Below are positions 37,334-46,564 of a stretch of DNA of 64,000 bases, piece by piece (position 1 is the stretch's first letter; every line of letters starts with the position of its first letter). The position numbers and the translations under genes were made by a program. The notes under the pieces were generated by a model, which saw only the letters and a program-made list of their open reading frames with translations, made no database searches and was not told where the DNA came from. This DNA comes from Candidatus Desulfofervidaceae bacterium (lineage in GTDB: Bacteria > Desulfobacterota > Desulfofervidia > Desulfofervidales > Desulfofervidaceae): NCBI GenBank assembly GCA_027064585.1, contig JAMOPI010000031.1, positions 1-64,000 on the forward strand, written 5' to 3'.

Positions 37334-38821
37334 ATCTGTTAAGGCCTTTTCTAGCATTTCGGCCAGCTTATTTATTTTGATAGGCTTTTCTAGTACAGCC
37401 ACAACGTCCTCGCCCCAATCTTTCTTCCAACCTGAGGATAATGGATAACCAGTCATTAATACTATTTTTACTTTTCCTCCTTGTTCTTTTAACTTTTTGA
37501 TTAATTCTATCCCATTCATTTTAGGCATGACTAAATCAGCAATAACAAGGCAGATTTTATCTTTGTATTGGGCATAAACTTTAAGAGCTTCTTCTCCATT
37601 ATGGGCAGTAATAGTCTGATACCCAAGGTTTTCTAACATTAACTTTATAACCTCCAGTGGTGTCCTCTCATCTTCTACTACAAGAATTAACTTCCCCTTC
37701 CCTTTCCCTATTTCTATTTCGTTTTTTTTAGAAATAGTATCCTCTTTCTCCCTTTTGCTAAAGGTAGGAAGATAAATAATAAAGCTTGTTCCTTCTCCAA
37801 CTTTTGTCTTCACATCAATAAACCCATTATGTTGCTTGATAATCCCATACACCTGTGCCAATCCCAGTCCAGAACCTTTGCCTGGTTCTTTGGTGGTAAA
37901 AAAGGGTTCAAAGATGTGGGGAAGCACTTCTGGTGGAATACCACAGCCGGTGTCTGCTACTTCTATGACAACCCACCTTCCTGCTTTCATCTGAGGAAAA
38001 GGTGGGGATCGATCAGGTTTAAATTCAATTTGATAAAGCTTCACCGTAATCTTTCCCTTTCCGGGAATAGCATCCTTCGCATTTATGATTAAGTTCATAA
38101 GGACATCCTGCATCTGTACTAAATCAGCTTTAACCCAATATTCTCCCGGCTCAATAGAAAGTTCTATTTCTATAGTCTCAGGAATGAGATTACGAAACAG
38201 TCTCAATGTTTCTTTTAAAAAGGACGCCAAGTTAAGAGGCTTTTGCTCAGAGGGAGATTTACGACTAAAGTCTAGGATCTGCCGTATAAGTTTGGCCGCC
38301 CGTTCTCCTTGGACGACAATGTTTTCTAAAAGGGTTTTGGCCTCAGGGGGAATATCTTGGCGCAGTTGCAAAAGTTGGGTATAGCCTAATATGCTGGTAA
38401 GAATATTATTAAAGTCATGAGCAATTCCAGCTGCTAGCTGGCCTATAGCAGCCAAACGTTCTCCCTGCTGTAATTTCTCCTGAAGTTCCCTCTCTTTAGT
38501 AATATCTCTTATAACCAACACCCAACCCTCTATTTTGGCTTTTAAAGAATGACCGCTAATAGCAAATAATCTCCGTTGAGGAGATTTAACTTCAATTTCA
38601 TAAGGCCTACCCTCTGCTGTTGCCTTCAGGATGTCTTTAACAGAATGGCCACCTAGGAAAAGCATTTCTGTTTGCGAAGTACAATTAAGAGCAGATAGAT
38701 ACTCATCTGCCCTAGCGTTGGTAAGAATTGGACGAAAGTTTTTATTTAGTACTAGCACTCCTTCATTAGTGCTGTCAAGCACAGCTCTTAAAAAGCTCTT
38801 ATTTACGAATGTTGCTTCCAT
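37325..38821 (-). CDS. Hybrid histidine kinase: PAS, HisKA, HATPase, receiver
   Basis: A 498-residue cytoplasmic protein with no membrane helix. Order: PAS domain (about 8-115), DHp helix with phospho-acceptor His in IAHDFNNILTSIL (about 135), ATPase domain with DTGCGIPPEV and GKGSGLGLAQVYG (about 270-320), and a C-terminal receiver (about 375-495) with VVEDE, the phospho-Asp in VIADLVMPKMNG and a Lys near LEKPIK. The H-box DFNN type is common in kinases of deltaproteobacterial lineage. It has no separate regulator beside it; an intramolecular relay or a distant partner is likely. Confidence 0.93.
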   Translation of the reverse strand: MEATFVNKSFLRAVLDSTNEGVLVLNKNFRPILTNARADEYLSALNCTSQTEMLFLGGHSVKDILKATAEGRPYEIEVKSPQRRLFAISGHSLKAKIEGWVLVIRDITKERELQEKLQQGERLAAIGQLAAGIAHDFNNILTSILGYTQLLQLRQDIPPEAKTLLENIVVQGERAAKLIRQILDFSRKSPSEQKPLNLASFLKETLRLFRNLIPETIEIELSIEPGEYWVKADLVQMQDVLMNLIINAKDAIPGKGKITVKLYQIEFKPDRSPPFPQMKAGRWVVIEVADTGCGIPPEVLPHIFEPFFTTKEPGKGSGLGLAQVYGIIKQHNGFIDVKTKVGEGTSFIIYLPTFSKREKEDTISKKNEIEIGKGKGKLILVVEDERTPLEVIKLMLENLGYQTITAHNGEEALKVYAQYKDKICLVIADLVMPKMNGIELIKKLKEQGGKVKIVLMTGYPLSSGWKKDWGEDVVAVLEKPIKINKLAEMLEKALTDSY

Positions 38822-38893
38822 AGTGTAAACTTAAAAGAAAGGGTTTACTTTCTTATACCATTTGTTTTTTCTAGATGCAAGAAAGTTCTCCAA

Positions 38894-39449
38894 TTTCAGA
38901 TCCGTAATTACCCTACAAGAAACCCGCAAGTGTGTTAAAACAATTTTAAAAAACACATGTTCACCTCAAAGATGAAAAACACACTCACGGGATAAGAACA
39001 AGAATTAAACTAAGACGAGCTATTTTGCATTTATTTTAGAAAAGACTTACGAAATTATCATTTCCTAAACAGGTTTAGTTTTATTTGGTGAGTTTGTTTA
39101 TGGACTAAGGCTTAATCAAAGAACAGATAAATATTTGCCTCCACCCAAAAGTGGTAGAGGATACAAACCGAAAGATCTTGTTTTACCCTTGTACTCATGG
39201 TAGGCAGTGTCCTGTCCCCTCTTTTGGAGATAGAGGTGTCCCCCAAATGGGGCATCTACAAATTGATTAATACTAAATCTGTTTCTCTTCATGGTTGTTC
39301 CCTTTAATCCCAATCCAAAAAATGGGGATCAATCCAGTTTTTAAGACTTGTCGTAAGAAATCTCTTATAGATAGAACTTCTACCTTTCTCTCTTAATTTG
39401 CCCTTACTAAAAATACCCTTATTCAAAAATCAATCGCGGATTTTGAAAA
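38894..39449. mobile_element. Second, more decayed IS1380-like relic
   Basis: The left end (38894-38915) is a worn version of the end seen at 20573. AACCCGCAAGTGTG (38923) and CACACTCACGGG (38984) are the leader hairpin. From about 39060 the N-terminus of the transposase can be read with lesions (GLVLFGEF, PKSGRGYKPKDLVLP). The coding part breaks off after 39192. Unassigned sequence follows, then the right end CAATCGCGGATTTTG (39431-39445). Most of the transposase is gone. It lies only 50 bases from the tRNA-Sec gene. Confidence 0.65.
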
Positions 39450-39499
39450 GGAAAATGGAGTTGAAAGAAGTACTTTTGTTTGGTATATCTAGAAAAGTG

Positions 39500-39597
39500 T
39501 GGCGGAAGCGCATGGGAATCGAACCCACCACGGACACCTCTCCGTGCCCGTCACTGGATTTGAAGTCCAGGGGCCCCACCAGGGACCGTCCGCTTCC
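39500..39597 (-). tRNA. selC: tRNA-Sec (TCA)
   Basis: On the minus strand GGAAGCG (39597-39591) pairs with CGCTTCC, followed by G and an encoded CCA ending at 39500. The anticodon loop CTTCAAA gives UCA, which reads UGA. The variable arm is long and fully paired (ACGGGCACGGAGAGGTGTCCGT region), and the T loop is TTCGATT. All are marks of selenocysteine tRNA. It shows that the organism makes selenoproteins; none is encoded in this window. Confidence 0.95.
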
Positions 39598-39607
39598 GCG
39601 GAGTATA

Positions 39608-39636
39608 ATAATATTACGCTTGACTGAGGTTGTCAA
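39608..39636 (-). promoter_or_regulatory. Promoter of selC
   Basis: On the minus strand TTGACA (39636-39631) and TATTAT (39613-39608) are 17 bases apart and end 11 bases before the tRNA. The -35 element lies two bases ahead of the start codon of the divergent ispH-ubiA gene, so the two genes share a compact control region. Confidence 0.75.
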
Positions 39637-39638
39637 TC

Positions 39639-41339
39639 GTGAGAATCATTTTAGCACAAAAGGCAGGGTTTTGTATGGGAGTTAAAAGGGCCGTAGAATT
39701 GGTCTTTAAAACGGCCCGCCAATATAAAAATAGGCCAGTATTTACCCTTGGCCCTATCATTCATAATCCACAAGTATTGGAACTTTTGGAAAAACAGGGA
39801 GTGCATATCCTTAAACGGCCCGAAGAGGCCCCACCAGGCAGTGTGGTTGTCATTCGGGCCCATGGTGTCCCTCCCCAGGTAAAGGACATACTAAAGAAAA
39901 GAGAAGTTAAGGTAATAGACGCTACGTGCCCTAGAGTCATTAAGGTACAACTCATCATACGTAAATTTTTTAAAAAAGGATATAAGGTCATCATTATAGG
40001 CGAAAAGGACCATCCAGAAGTAAAAGGGCTTATGGGATATGCAGATAACCAGGCATGGATTATTTCCACGCCAGAGGAGATAGAAAATTTACCTCCGGCA
40101 GAAGCCGTTTTGGTTGTGGCCCAGACGACTCAGAACGAAAAGTTATTTAAGGAAATGGCTGAAAGGATTAAAGGCCGCTATCAGGAAGTAAAGGTCTTTA
40201 ACACTATTTGTAATGCTACCCATAACCGCCAAGAAGAAGTAAGGCGTCTGGCCAAGCTGGTCGATGTCTTTGTCGTCGTAGGGGGTAAAATCAGTGGCAA
40301 TACAAGACGACTGGCACAGATTGCCCAAAGTTGTGGTGTTAAAACATACCATATTGAAACCGAAGACGAATTGCCGGCGGAAGAGATTAAGCAGTTTAAT
40401 ACCATTGCCGTAACGGCAGGGGCCTCTACCCCTTACTGGCTAATCCGCCGGGTTGTTTACCGTTTAGAAGAAATCCTAGCCAGTAAGACTCCCTTTTGGT
40501 GGCGCATCTTATATACCTGGTTAAAGGTCTTACTCTCTACAAACTTTTGGGCAGCCTTAGCCGGAGCATCTTTAACAGTATTGGGTTGTCGGTTAAGCGG
40601 GATAAAAATAAATGAGGCCCCTTTCATTACCTTCTTTTACCTTTGGGCCATGCATTTATTGAATCATTTGACAGATTTAAAGACAACCTCCTTAACCGAC
40701 CCCACGCGTTTTGCCTTTTTTTCTCGCCATCGTCTTCTTTTTATTACCATTGGCATTGTCTGCATTTTTTTTGCCCTCTTTCTTAGCCTCCGTCGCCCAT
40801 TAGCCTTTATGTTTATTTTATCCTTGACCGGACTAGGACTTATCTATAATGTAGAAATTCCCTTTTTTAAAATAAAGTTTAAAAACCTACCTGGTTCTAA
40901 AACTATATTAGTGCCCCTCACTTGGGGCATATTAGGAAGTTTCTTACCCTGGTTTTTAAAAGGCATATTCGTTATTCCTCCTTCTACCTTTTTGATCCTT
41001 TTATATCTCTCTACCCTAGCCTTCATTCGGACTTGTTGCTATGATTTATTGGACATTCAAGGAGACCAAATGGTAGGCAAGGAAACCCTGCCTATCGTCC
41101 TTGGCGAAAAAACCAGTTTTAGATTGCTTTATATTCTTATCTTAGGGCTCAGTTTGGCAAGTATTTGGCTAGTTTATATATATAATTTTCCAGCTATTAT
41201 TCTAGCTAATGCGATTATTTTGATCGGTTTCCTTATCTATCTTTGGCAGGTAGAACATAAACACCTAAGGCCTGGTGTTTTATCTGATGCCCTAGTAGAT
41301 GGAGGATTAATCTTGATGGGATTCTTAAGCCTACTATGA
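39639..41339 (+). CDS. ispH: IspH (HMBPP reductase) fused to a UbiA-superfamily prenyltransferase domain
   Basis: A 566-residue fusion. Residues 1-285 are a complete IspH, which makes IPP and DMAPP in the last step of the MEP pathway. The three cluster cysteines are in GFCMGV, IDATCPR and NTICNATHNRQ, with His in GPIIHNP and EKDHPE. Residues about 295-566 form eight or so membrane helices of UbiA type: the second Asp motif is intact (CYDLLDIQGDQMVGKETLPIVLG), while the first motif reads NHLTDLKTTSLTD instead of NDxxDxxxD. Translation starts at the GTG at 39639 (GAGG nine bases upstream), which gives the usual MxIILA start. The membrane domain may use the prenyl product directly; substrate unknown. 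Confidence 0.88.
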   Translation: MRIILAQKAGFCMGVKRAVELVFKTARQYKNRPVFTLGPIIHNPQVLELLEKQGVHILKRPEEAPPGSVVVIRAHGVPPQVKDILKKREVKVIDATCPRVIKVQLIIRKFFKKGYKVIIIGEKDHPEVKGLMGYADNQAWIISTPEEIENLPPAEAVLVVAQTTQNEKLFKEMAERIKGRYQEVKVFNTICNATHNRQEEVRRLAKLVDVFVVVGGKISGNTRRLAQIAQSCGVKTYHIETEDELPAEEIKQFNTIAVTAGASTPYWLIRRVVYRLEEILASKTPFWWRILYTWLKVLLSTNFWAALAGASLTVLGCRLSGIKINEAPFITFFYLWAMHLLNHLTDLKTTSLTDPTRFAFFSRHRLLFITIGIVCIFFALFLSLRRPLAFMFILSLTGLGLIYNVEIPFFKIKFKNLPGSKTILVPLTWGILGSFLPWFLKGIFVIPPSTFLILLYLSTLAFIRTCCYDLLDIQGDQMVGKETLPIVLGEKTSFRLLYILILGLSLASIWLVYIYNFPAIILANAIILIGFLIYLWQVEHKHLRPGVLSDALVDGGLILMGFLSLL

Positions 41340-41596
41340 GTAAGGTTATTCCCTTTCCTAAAAAGAGAAAGAATAAGGTAGAAAATGAATCTGCGTGGGT
41401 AGTCTTACATAAAACCCCTCTTGTGTATGAAGCTCATCTTATCTGTGGATTGTTAAAGACATACGGTATTCCCCACTACTTAGAATGCCTTAAACATCTT
41501 CCACATCCAGTTTCATCCAGTCAGTTGGGAGAGTATATTATCTGGGTATCCCGGGACTGGTTCAAGATCGCCAAGGCGGTAATTGATAGTAACTAA
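41336..41596 (+). CDS. DUF2007-like small protein
   Basis: An 86-residue protein with the DUF2007 pattern: AWVVLHKTPLVYEAHLICGLLKTYGIPHYLE, then EYIIWVSRDWFKIAKAVI. Such domains resemble P-II signalling proteins but have no assigned role. It starts inside the last codons of the ispH-ubiA gene (ATGA), so it is made together with it. Confidence 0.75.
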   Translation: MSKVIPFPKKRKNKVENESAWVVLHKTPLVYEAHLICGLLKTYGIPHYLECLKHLPHPVSSSQLGEYIIWVSRDWFKIAKAVIDSN

Positions 41597-41616
41597 TAAC
41601 TGGTGGGTAGTGAGTA

Positions 41617-42453
41617 ATGAAGGTCAGCGTGATCATTCCCACCTACAACCGGGTCCATTTTTTAAAGGAGGCAATAGATTCAGTATTAAGCCAGACTTAC
41701 CCTCATTTTGAGCTTTTAATCGTAGATGACGGTTCAGAAGACAAAACAGAGGCTCTTGTAAGAAGTTATCAAGATAAAAGAATTAGATATCTTTTCATAC
41801 CCCACCAAGGGGTAAGTAAGGCCCGTAATGTTGGTGTCAAAGAGGCCAAGGCTGAACTGATTGCCTTTTTGGACTCAGATGACCTCTGGTTGCCGAGAAA
41901 GCTAGAGGTGCAAGTAAACTTTTTTCAAAAACGGCCGGATGCCCTTATTTGTCAGACTGAGGAAATCTGGATTCGCTACGGTAGACGTGTCAATCCTAAA
42001 AAATATCACAAAAAACCCTCAGGTATGATATTTAAAGAGAGCCTAAGGCGGTGTCTCATCAGTCCTTCGGCGGTGATGATGCGCAGGGAATTGTTTGAAC
42101 GTGTAGGCCTTTTTGATGAAGGTATGCCTGCCTGTGAAGACTATGACATGTGGCTGCGGGTTACAGTTAGGCATCCAGTTTACCTTTTACCTGAACCGCT
42201 GGTGATCAAACGAGGCGGACATCCTGATCAGCTCTCTCGGAGTATTCCAGCTCTGGATAAGTGGCGTATTAAGGCAATTGTGAAGATTTTAAACAATGGC
42301 ACCTTAACACCTGAACAAAGGACTCTGGCCTTAGAAGAACTTGTTTATAAAACACAAATTTACGGCCAGGGCTGTCTAAAGAGAAAAAAATACAATGAAG
42401 CCCTTTTTTACCTTACCCTCCCAGAAACGCATTATCTGAGCTGGATAATTTAA
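41617..42453 (+). CDS. Family 2 glycosyltransferase
   Basis: A 278-residue GT-A enzyme. VSVIIPTYNR at the start, DDGSEDKT (nucleotide-sugar site) and FLDSDDLW (the D-x-D metal motif, about residue 92) are clear; CEDYDMWLR gives the acceptor-side E-D motif. No membrane anchor. Sugar and acceptor cannot be told; surface polysaccharide synthesis is the usual role. It follows the DUF2007 gene by 20 bases and converges with the HIT gene. Confidence 0.9.
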   Translation: MKVSVIIPTYNRVHFLKEAIDSVLSQTYPHFELLIVDDGSEDKTEALVRSYQDKRIRYLFIPHQGVSKARNVGVKEAKAELIAFLDSDDLWLPRKLEVQVNFFQKRPDALICQTEEIWIRYGRRVNPKKYHKKPSGMIFKESLRRCLISPSAVMMRRELFERVGLFDEGMPACEDYDMWLRVTVRHPVYLLPEPLVIKRGGHPDQLSRSIPALDKWRIKAIVKILNNGTLTPEQRTLALEELVYKTQIYGQGCLKRKKYNEALFYLTLPETHYLSWII

Positions 42454-42459
42454 AAAAAT

Positions 42460-42873
42460 TTACACCGCTGCCTTAATCTTTTCTCCTATTTCCTTAATCT
42501 TTTCCATATCTCCAGGTACAGGCTCCCACCGAGAAACCTTAAGCCCATCGTTTTCCCATCTAGGGACAAGATGAATGTGCAGATGTGGTACAACCTGACC
42601 AGCCGCCTTTTTATTGAGTTGAATAATGGTCAAGCCATCGGGATTTAATGCCTTTTTAATGGCATTAGCTACTTTTTGTGCCACTTTGATAGCAGCCGCT
42701 AGATCTTCTGGGTCAATTTCAAAGATAGTTTCAGCGTGTTTTTTGGGAATGACTAAGGTATGACCATCATTAAGAGGATTGATATCCATAAAGGCCAGCA
42801 CACGTTCGTCTTCATATACCTTTACCGCTGGGATCTCTCCGTTAACTATCTTACAAAAGATACAATCAGCCAT
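42460..42873 (-). CDS. HIT-family nucleotide-binding protein
   Basis: A 137-residue histidine-triad protein with HLHIHLVPRW (the H-x-H-x-H motif, about residue 98) and an N-terminal CIFCKI zinc-binding start. Bacterial members hydrolyse adenosine phosphoramidates or AMP-lysine and act in the cytosol. Normal length. It is the last gene of the minus-strand run from gatC. Confidence 0.93.
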   Translation of the reverse strand: MADCIFCKIVNGEIPAVKVYEDERVLAFMDINPLNDGHTLVIPKKHAETIFEIDPEDLAAAIKVAQKVANAIKKALNPDGLTIIQLNKKAAGQVVPHLHIHLVPRWENDGLKVSRWEPVPGDMEKIKEIGEKIKAAV

Positions 42874-42931
42874 TTTTTACCTCCTTTTTTGTTAGATTTT
42901 AATTCCGTTTTAAGTACAAGTCAAATAAAGG

Positions 42932-44269
42932 CTAAAGCCCATATTCTTTGATCTTATACTGCAGGCTGCGCAAAGAAATGCCAAGTAGTTCGGCCGCCTT
43001 TTTCCGATGTCCACCTGTCTTTTTAAGGGCAAGTTTTATGGCTTCTCTTTCTAATTCTTTCAGATTGACTGAGGGAAGAGAAGGCACATCTAAACTAGGA
43101 GATGGCTTTGTTCCAAGGGGTGGTAGGATAAGCTTATCTTTGTGACGGGAAAGAATAAGGCTTCTTTCAAGTACATTCTGCAGCTCCCGCACATTACCAG
43201 GCCAGTCATAAGACATAAGGGTGTTTATCACTTCATCAGAAAGGATTGGTGGGGTCATATTTTGTTGCCGGGCCAGTTTCTGCACAAGGTATTTGGCCAA
43301 GGCAGGAATGGCCTCTTTCCGGCTGCGCAAGGGAGGCAGAGTAATAGGAAAGACATTAAGGCGATAAAAGAGGTCTTCCCTAAACCGTTTTTCCTTTACG
43401 GCTGCCTCTAGATCCTGGTTGGTCGCTGCAATCAAGCGGGTATTAGTATGAAGGGTAGTTATACCCCCTAAGCGTTCAAATGTCCTTTCTTGTAAAACGC
43501 GTAGCAATTTTGCCTGCGCGGTCAAGGGCATCTCGGCAATCTCATCTAAAAAGAGCGTGCCCTTATCGGCCAGTTCAAACTTACCTGGTTTGGCCTTTAT
43601 CGCCCCAGTAAAAGCACCTTTTTCATAACCAAAAAGCTCGGCTTCAATTAAGTTTTCTGGTAAGGCCGCACAATTTACCTCTATAAACGGCCCTTTGCGT
43701 TGGCTCAATTGATGAATAATTTTGGCCACTACGCCCTTGCCTGTGCCACTTTCACCTAACAGCAATACCGTTGCCTCGGTTGGGGCCACTTGTTTGACTA
43801 ATTCCCAGACTTCTTCTATACCTTTAAATACAATTTCAAGGGGGGGTAATTCTTCCCACTGGGCCTCTTTTAAGGCAAGATTTTCCTGCCGTAAGCAAAA
43901 CTGTTTATAGGCCTTTTTGACTACGGTGCGGAGCTGGTCAGGACTATCTAAAGGTTTGGTCAGGTAATCTATGGCCCCTTGTTTCATAGCCTCTACCGCT
44001 GAGCCAATAGAACCAAAGGCCGTAATGACCATGCAGTCTATCTCTGGCCATTTTCTCTTTATTTCTCTCAAGAGATCAAGACCGCTCATACCAGGCATCT
44101 TTAGGTCGGTAATAACCAAGTGGGGAGAAAAAAGATCTATCTTCTTTAAGGCCTCTTTGCCACCTGCGGCCGTTTCTACTTTATAGCCTTCATCTTTTAA
44201 AATGTCTTGCAAAAGGCGGGCAAAATCTATTTCATCGTCTACAACCAAAATGCGAAAATTCTTAGTCAT
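42932..44269 (-). CDS. NtrC-family sigma-54-dependent response regulator
   Basis: A 445-residue protein: receiver domain (1-120, phospho-Asp in [10 protein letters not shown]), AAA+ activator domain (about 140-370) with Walker A GESGTGKG, the sigma-54 contact loop GAFTGA and Walker [10 protein letters not shown], then a Fis-type helix-turn-helix ([24 protein letters not shown]). It drives transcription with the RpoN encoded at 56036-57439. No kinase gene is adjacent. It sits four bases after the SDR gene in the gatC operon. Confidence 0.95.
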   Translation of the reverse strand: MTKNFRILVVDDEIDFARLLQDILKDEGYKVETAAGGKEALKKIDLFSPHLVITDLKMPGMSGLDLLREIKRKWPEIDCMVITAFGSIGSAVEAMKQGAIDYLTKPLDSPDQLRTVVKKAYKQFCLRQENLALKEAQWEELPPLEIVFKGIEEVWELVKQVAPTEATVLLLGESGTGKGVVAKIIHQLSQRKGPFIEVNCAALPENLIEAELFGYEKGAFTGAIKAKPGKFELADKGTLFLDEIAEMPLTAQAKLLRVLQERTFERLGGITTLHTNTRLIAATNQDLEAAVKEKRFREDLFYRLNVFPITLPPLRSRKEAIPALAKYLVQKLARQQNMTPPILSDEVINTLMSYDWPGNVRELQNVLERSLILSRHKDKLILPPLGTKPSPSLDVPSLPSVNLKELEREAIKLALKKTGGHRKKAAELLGISLRSLQYKIKEYGL

Positions 44270-44272
44270 GAC

Positions 44273-45064
44273 TTAAAGCAATCCCCGGTAATATCCCCCA
44301 TCGGCGGCAATCACAAGGCCGGTGAGATAACTTGCCTTTTCTGAGGCCAAAAAGACCACCAGATTGGTAATCTCTTCAGGATCAGCCAGACGGCCAAGAG
44401 GAATTTGTCTTTCCCAGCCTTGAAAGGCTTCTTCCACAGAGATGCCCTTTTGTTTGGCAATATTTTCGGCCAGGGCCTTCACCCGCTCGGTTAAGGTATA
44501 GCCAGGGCAGACACTATTTACAAGAATATTATCCTTGGCCACCTCATCGGCCAGGGTCTTTGTCCAGCCCACCACAGCCGCTCGGATACTGTTTGACAAA
44601 ATTAGGCGTTCAATGGGCTGCTTGACCGAAATAGAGGTCATAGTGATAATACGTCCCCACTTTTGTTTTTGCATATAGGGAATGGCTTCCCAGGCCATGT
44701 TCAAGGCACTCATTAAGGTAAGGTGAAAGGCCTCCTCCCACATCTTGGGATTGGTCTCAGCAAAATAGGCAGGTGGTGGCCCTCCGGCATTGGTTACCAA
44801 GATGTGCACTGTCCCCCATTTTTGCGCCGCCTGCTTGACAAAACCCCTTGCTTCACTCTCTTTAAACACATCGGCCACTATTGGTAAAACCTCACTACCC
44901 GTTTGGGCGGCAATCTCGGCGGCTGTTTTTTCTAATTGTCCTTTGTTACGGGCACAAATGGCCACTTTTGCTCCTTCTCTAGCCAGCCCTAAGGCAATGG
45001 CCTTACCAATCCCCTTACTTGCCCCAGCGACAACGGCAATTTTATCTTTTAGGCCTAATTCCAT
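44273..45064 (-). CDS. Short-chain dehydrogenase with atypical active site
   Basis: A 263-residue SDR protein. GASKGIGKAIA near the start binds NAD(P), and NAGG and DGGYY are family features. The usual catalytic Y-x-x-x-K is replaced: the aligned stretch reads LILSNSIRAAV, giving Ser and Arg in place of Tyr and Lys. A described subgroup of beta-ketoacyl-ACP-reductase-like SDRs has this same S-N-x-x-R pattern, so it is a stable variant. The reaction is unknown. It lies between pepA and the sigma-54 regulator. Confidence 0.88.
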   Translation of the reverse strand: MELGLKDKIAVVAGASKGIGKAIALGLAREGAKVAICARNKGQLEKTAAEIAAQTGSEVLPIVADVFKESEARGFVKQAAQKWGTVHILVTNAGGPPPAYFAETNPKMWEEAFHLTLMSALNMAWEAIPYMQKQKWGRIITMTSISVKQPIERLILSNSIRAAVVGWTKTLADEVAKDNILVNSVCPGYTLTERVKALAENIAKQKGISVEEAFQGWERQIPLGRLADPEEITNLVVFLASEKASYLTGLVIAADGGYYRGLL

Positions 45065-45076
45065 AAGACAGCCCCT

Positions 45077-46543
45077 TTACTTTTCTCTTAAAAGTTCCAC
45101 CATCGTCCTTACAGGCACGCCCGTGGCCCCTTCGGCATAATACTTCCAAGGCTTTTCTAAAAAGGCTGGGCCAGCGATATCCAAGTGCACCCAGTTTTTC
45201 ACCTCTTCTCCGACAAATTCTTTAAGGAAAAGGGCGGCGGTAATAGCCCCGCCATAGCGAGAGCCTACATTCTTTATGTCGGCAAAAGTGCTTTTTAGTT
45301 CTTCTTTTAGGTCATCATCCAAAGGTAGTTGCCAAAATTTCTCTCCAGTTTTTTCTCCCAGGGCCTTTATCTTGGCTGCCAATTCTTCCTGTGGGGTAAA
45401 GATACCAGTGGTAAATCTTCCTAAGGCCACCATGCAGGCCCCGGTTAGGGTAGCCATATCAATCATGATATCCGGCTTAAGGGCAGAACCATAGATAAGG
45501 GCATCGGCTAAAATCAATCTGCCTTCAGCATCAGTATTGGCAATCTCAACACCCTTGCCGTTTTTATAAACAATAATATCATCTGGCCGAAAGGCATTTC
45601 CACCAGGCATGTTTTCAGCCGTCGGGATGAGGCCATGCACTTCTACATCCAATTTTAATTCAGCCACGGCCTTCATAATGCCCAAGACAGCACAGGCACC
45701 GGCCTTGTCGCATTTCATTGTTTTCATATATTGCTCTGGCTTTATGTCCAGTCCACCGCTGTCAAAGGTAATACCCTTTCCGATAAACACTACCCGTTTG
45801 CTGGGGTTTTGCGGTTTATAGACAAGGTGAATAAACCGTGGGGGATGGGCACTACCCTGACCTACGGCCAGAATGCCATGCATCTTTTCTGCCTTAAGAC
45901 GTTCTTCGTCATAAACGGTGCATTCTAAACCATATTTTTCTGCCAGTTTTTGGGCAATTTCAGCCAAATCCGCTGGTTTAATCACATTGCCTGGTTCATT
46001 GACAATGTTCCTGGTAAAGTTAGCTGCTTCGGCCAATTTTTGGCCAAGCTCAAGCCAATTTTTTAGCTTTTCTTCTCCCAATATCTTTACTTTTTCTATC
46101 TTTACCTCATCTTCTTTCTTTTTGTATTTATCAAACTGATAATCACCTAACTCTACGCCTTCTGCTAGGGCCTTGGCTGTTTCGTCGCCTAAGGTTTCTT
46201 CTCCTAAAAGCTCAAAACACACCTCTTTATGCCGCAGTTCCTTGGCCTTTTTTAGACCTGCGGCCGCTGCCTGCCGCACGGTATCAAGACTTAGCTTTTC
46301 TTTTTCTCCTAAGCCGACCATAATGATATTTTTAAACTTTACCTCTTTATGCCCAGGCATAAAAACACACTCGCCTACCTCAGCCTTAAAATGAATATCC
46401 TTTAAAAAGTCCTTTAAAAGGGAAGACATCTTTTCATCTATTCTGGCGGCTACCGGGCTTAAAACTTGCTCTTGATACACCCCAACAACCAATGCCTCGC
46501 CTTGTAGGGAATTTATATCTTTTCCTATAACCTGGAACTCCAC
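45077..46543 (-). CDS. pepA: Leucyl aminopeptidase (M17)
   Basis: A 488-residue cytosolic aminopeptidase. The two-metal site is formed by FIGKGITFDSGGLDIKP (about residue 255) and NTDAEGRLILADAL (about 335). The N-terminal macro-like domain is typical. It releases N-terminal residues from peptides as a hexamer. Normal length; 21 bases downstream of the Uma2 gene. Confidence 0.96.
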   Translation of the reverse strand: MEFQVIGKDINSLQGEALVVGVYQEQVLSPVAARIDEKMSSLLKDFLKDIHFKAEVGECVFMPGHKEVKFKNIIMVGLGEKEKLSLDTVRQAAAAGLKKAKELRHKEVCFELLGEETLGDETAKALAEGVELGDYQFDKYKKKEDEVKIEKVKILGEEKLKNWLELGQKLAEAANFTRNIVNEPGNVIKPADLAEIAQKLAEKYGLECTVYDEERLKAEKMHGILAVGQGSAHPPRFIHLVYKPQNPSKRVVFIGKGITFDSGGLDIKPEQYMKTMKCDKAGACAVLGIMKAVAELKLDVEVHGLIPTAENMPGGNAFRPDDIIVYKNGKGVEIANTDAEGRLILADALIYGSALKPDIMIDMATLTGACMVALGRFTTGIFTPQEELAAKIKALGEKTGEKFWQLPLDDDLKEELKSTFADIKNVGSRYGGAITAALFLKEFVGEEVKNWVHLDIAGPAFLEKPWKYYAEGATGVPVRTMVELLREK

Positions 46544-46564
46544 CGTTACCCTCCTATTTGTTTT

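Noticed and set aside
39116-39313. A 65-codon minus-strand frame beginning near an MKRNRFS sequence, possibly IS3 OrfA
   Set aside because: Only the first few residues resemble OrfA; the rest reads antisense to the transposase relic and has no family features.
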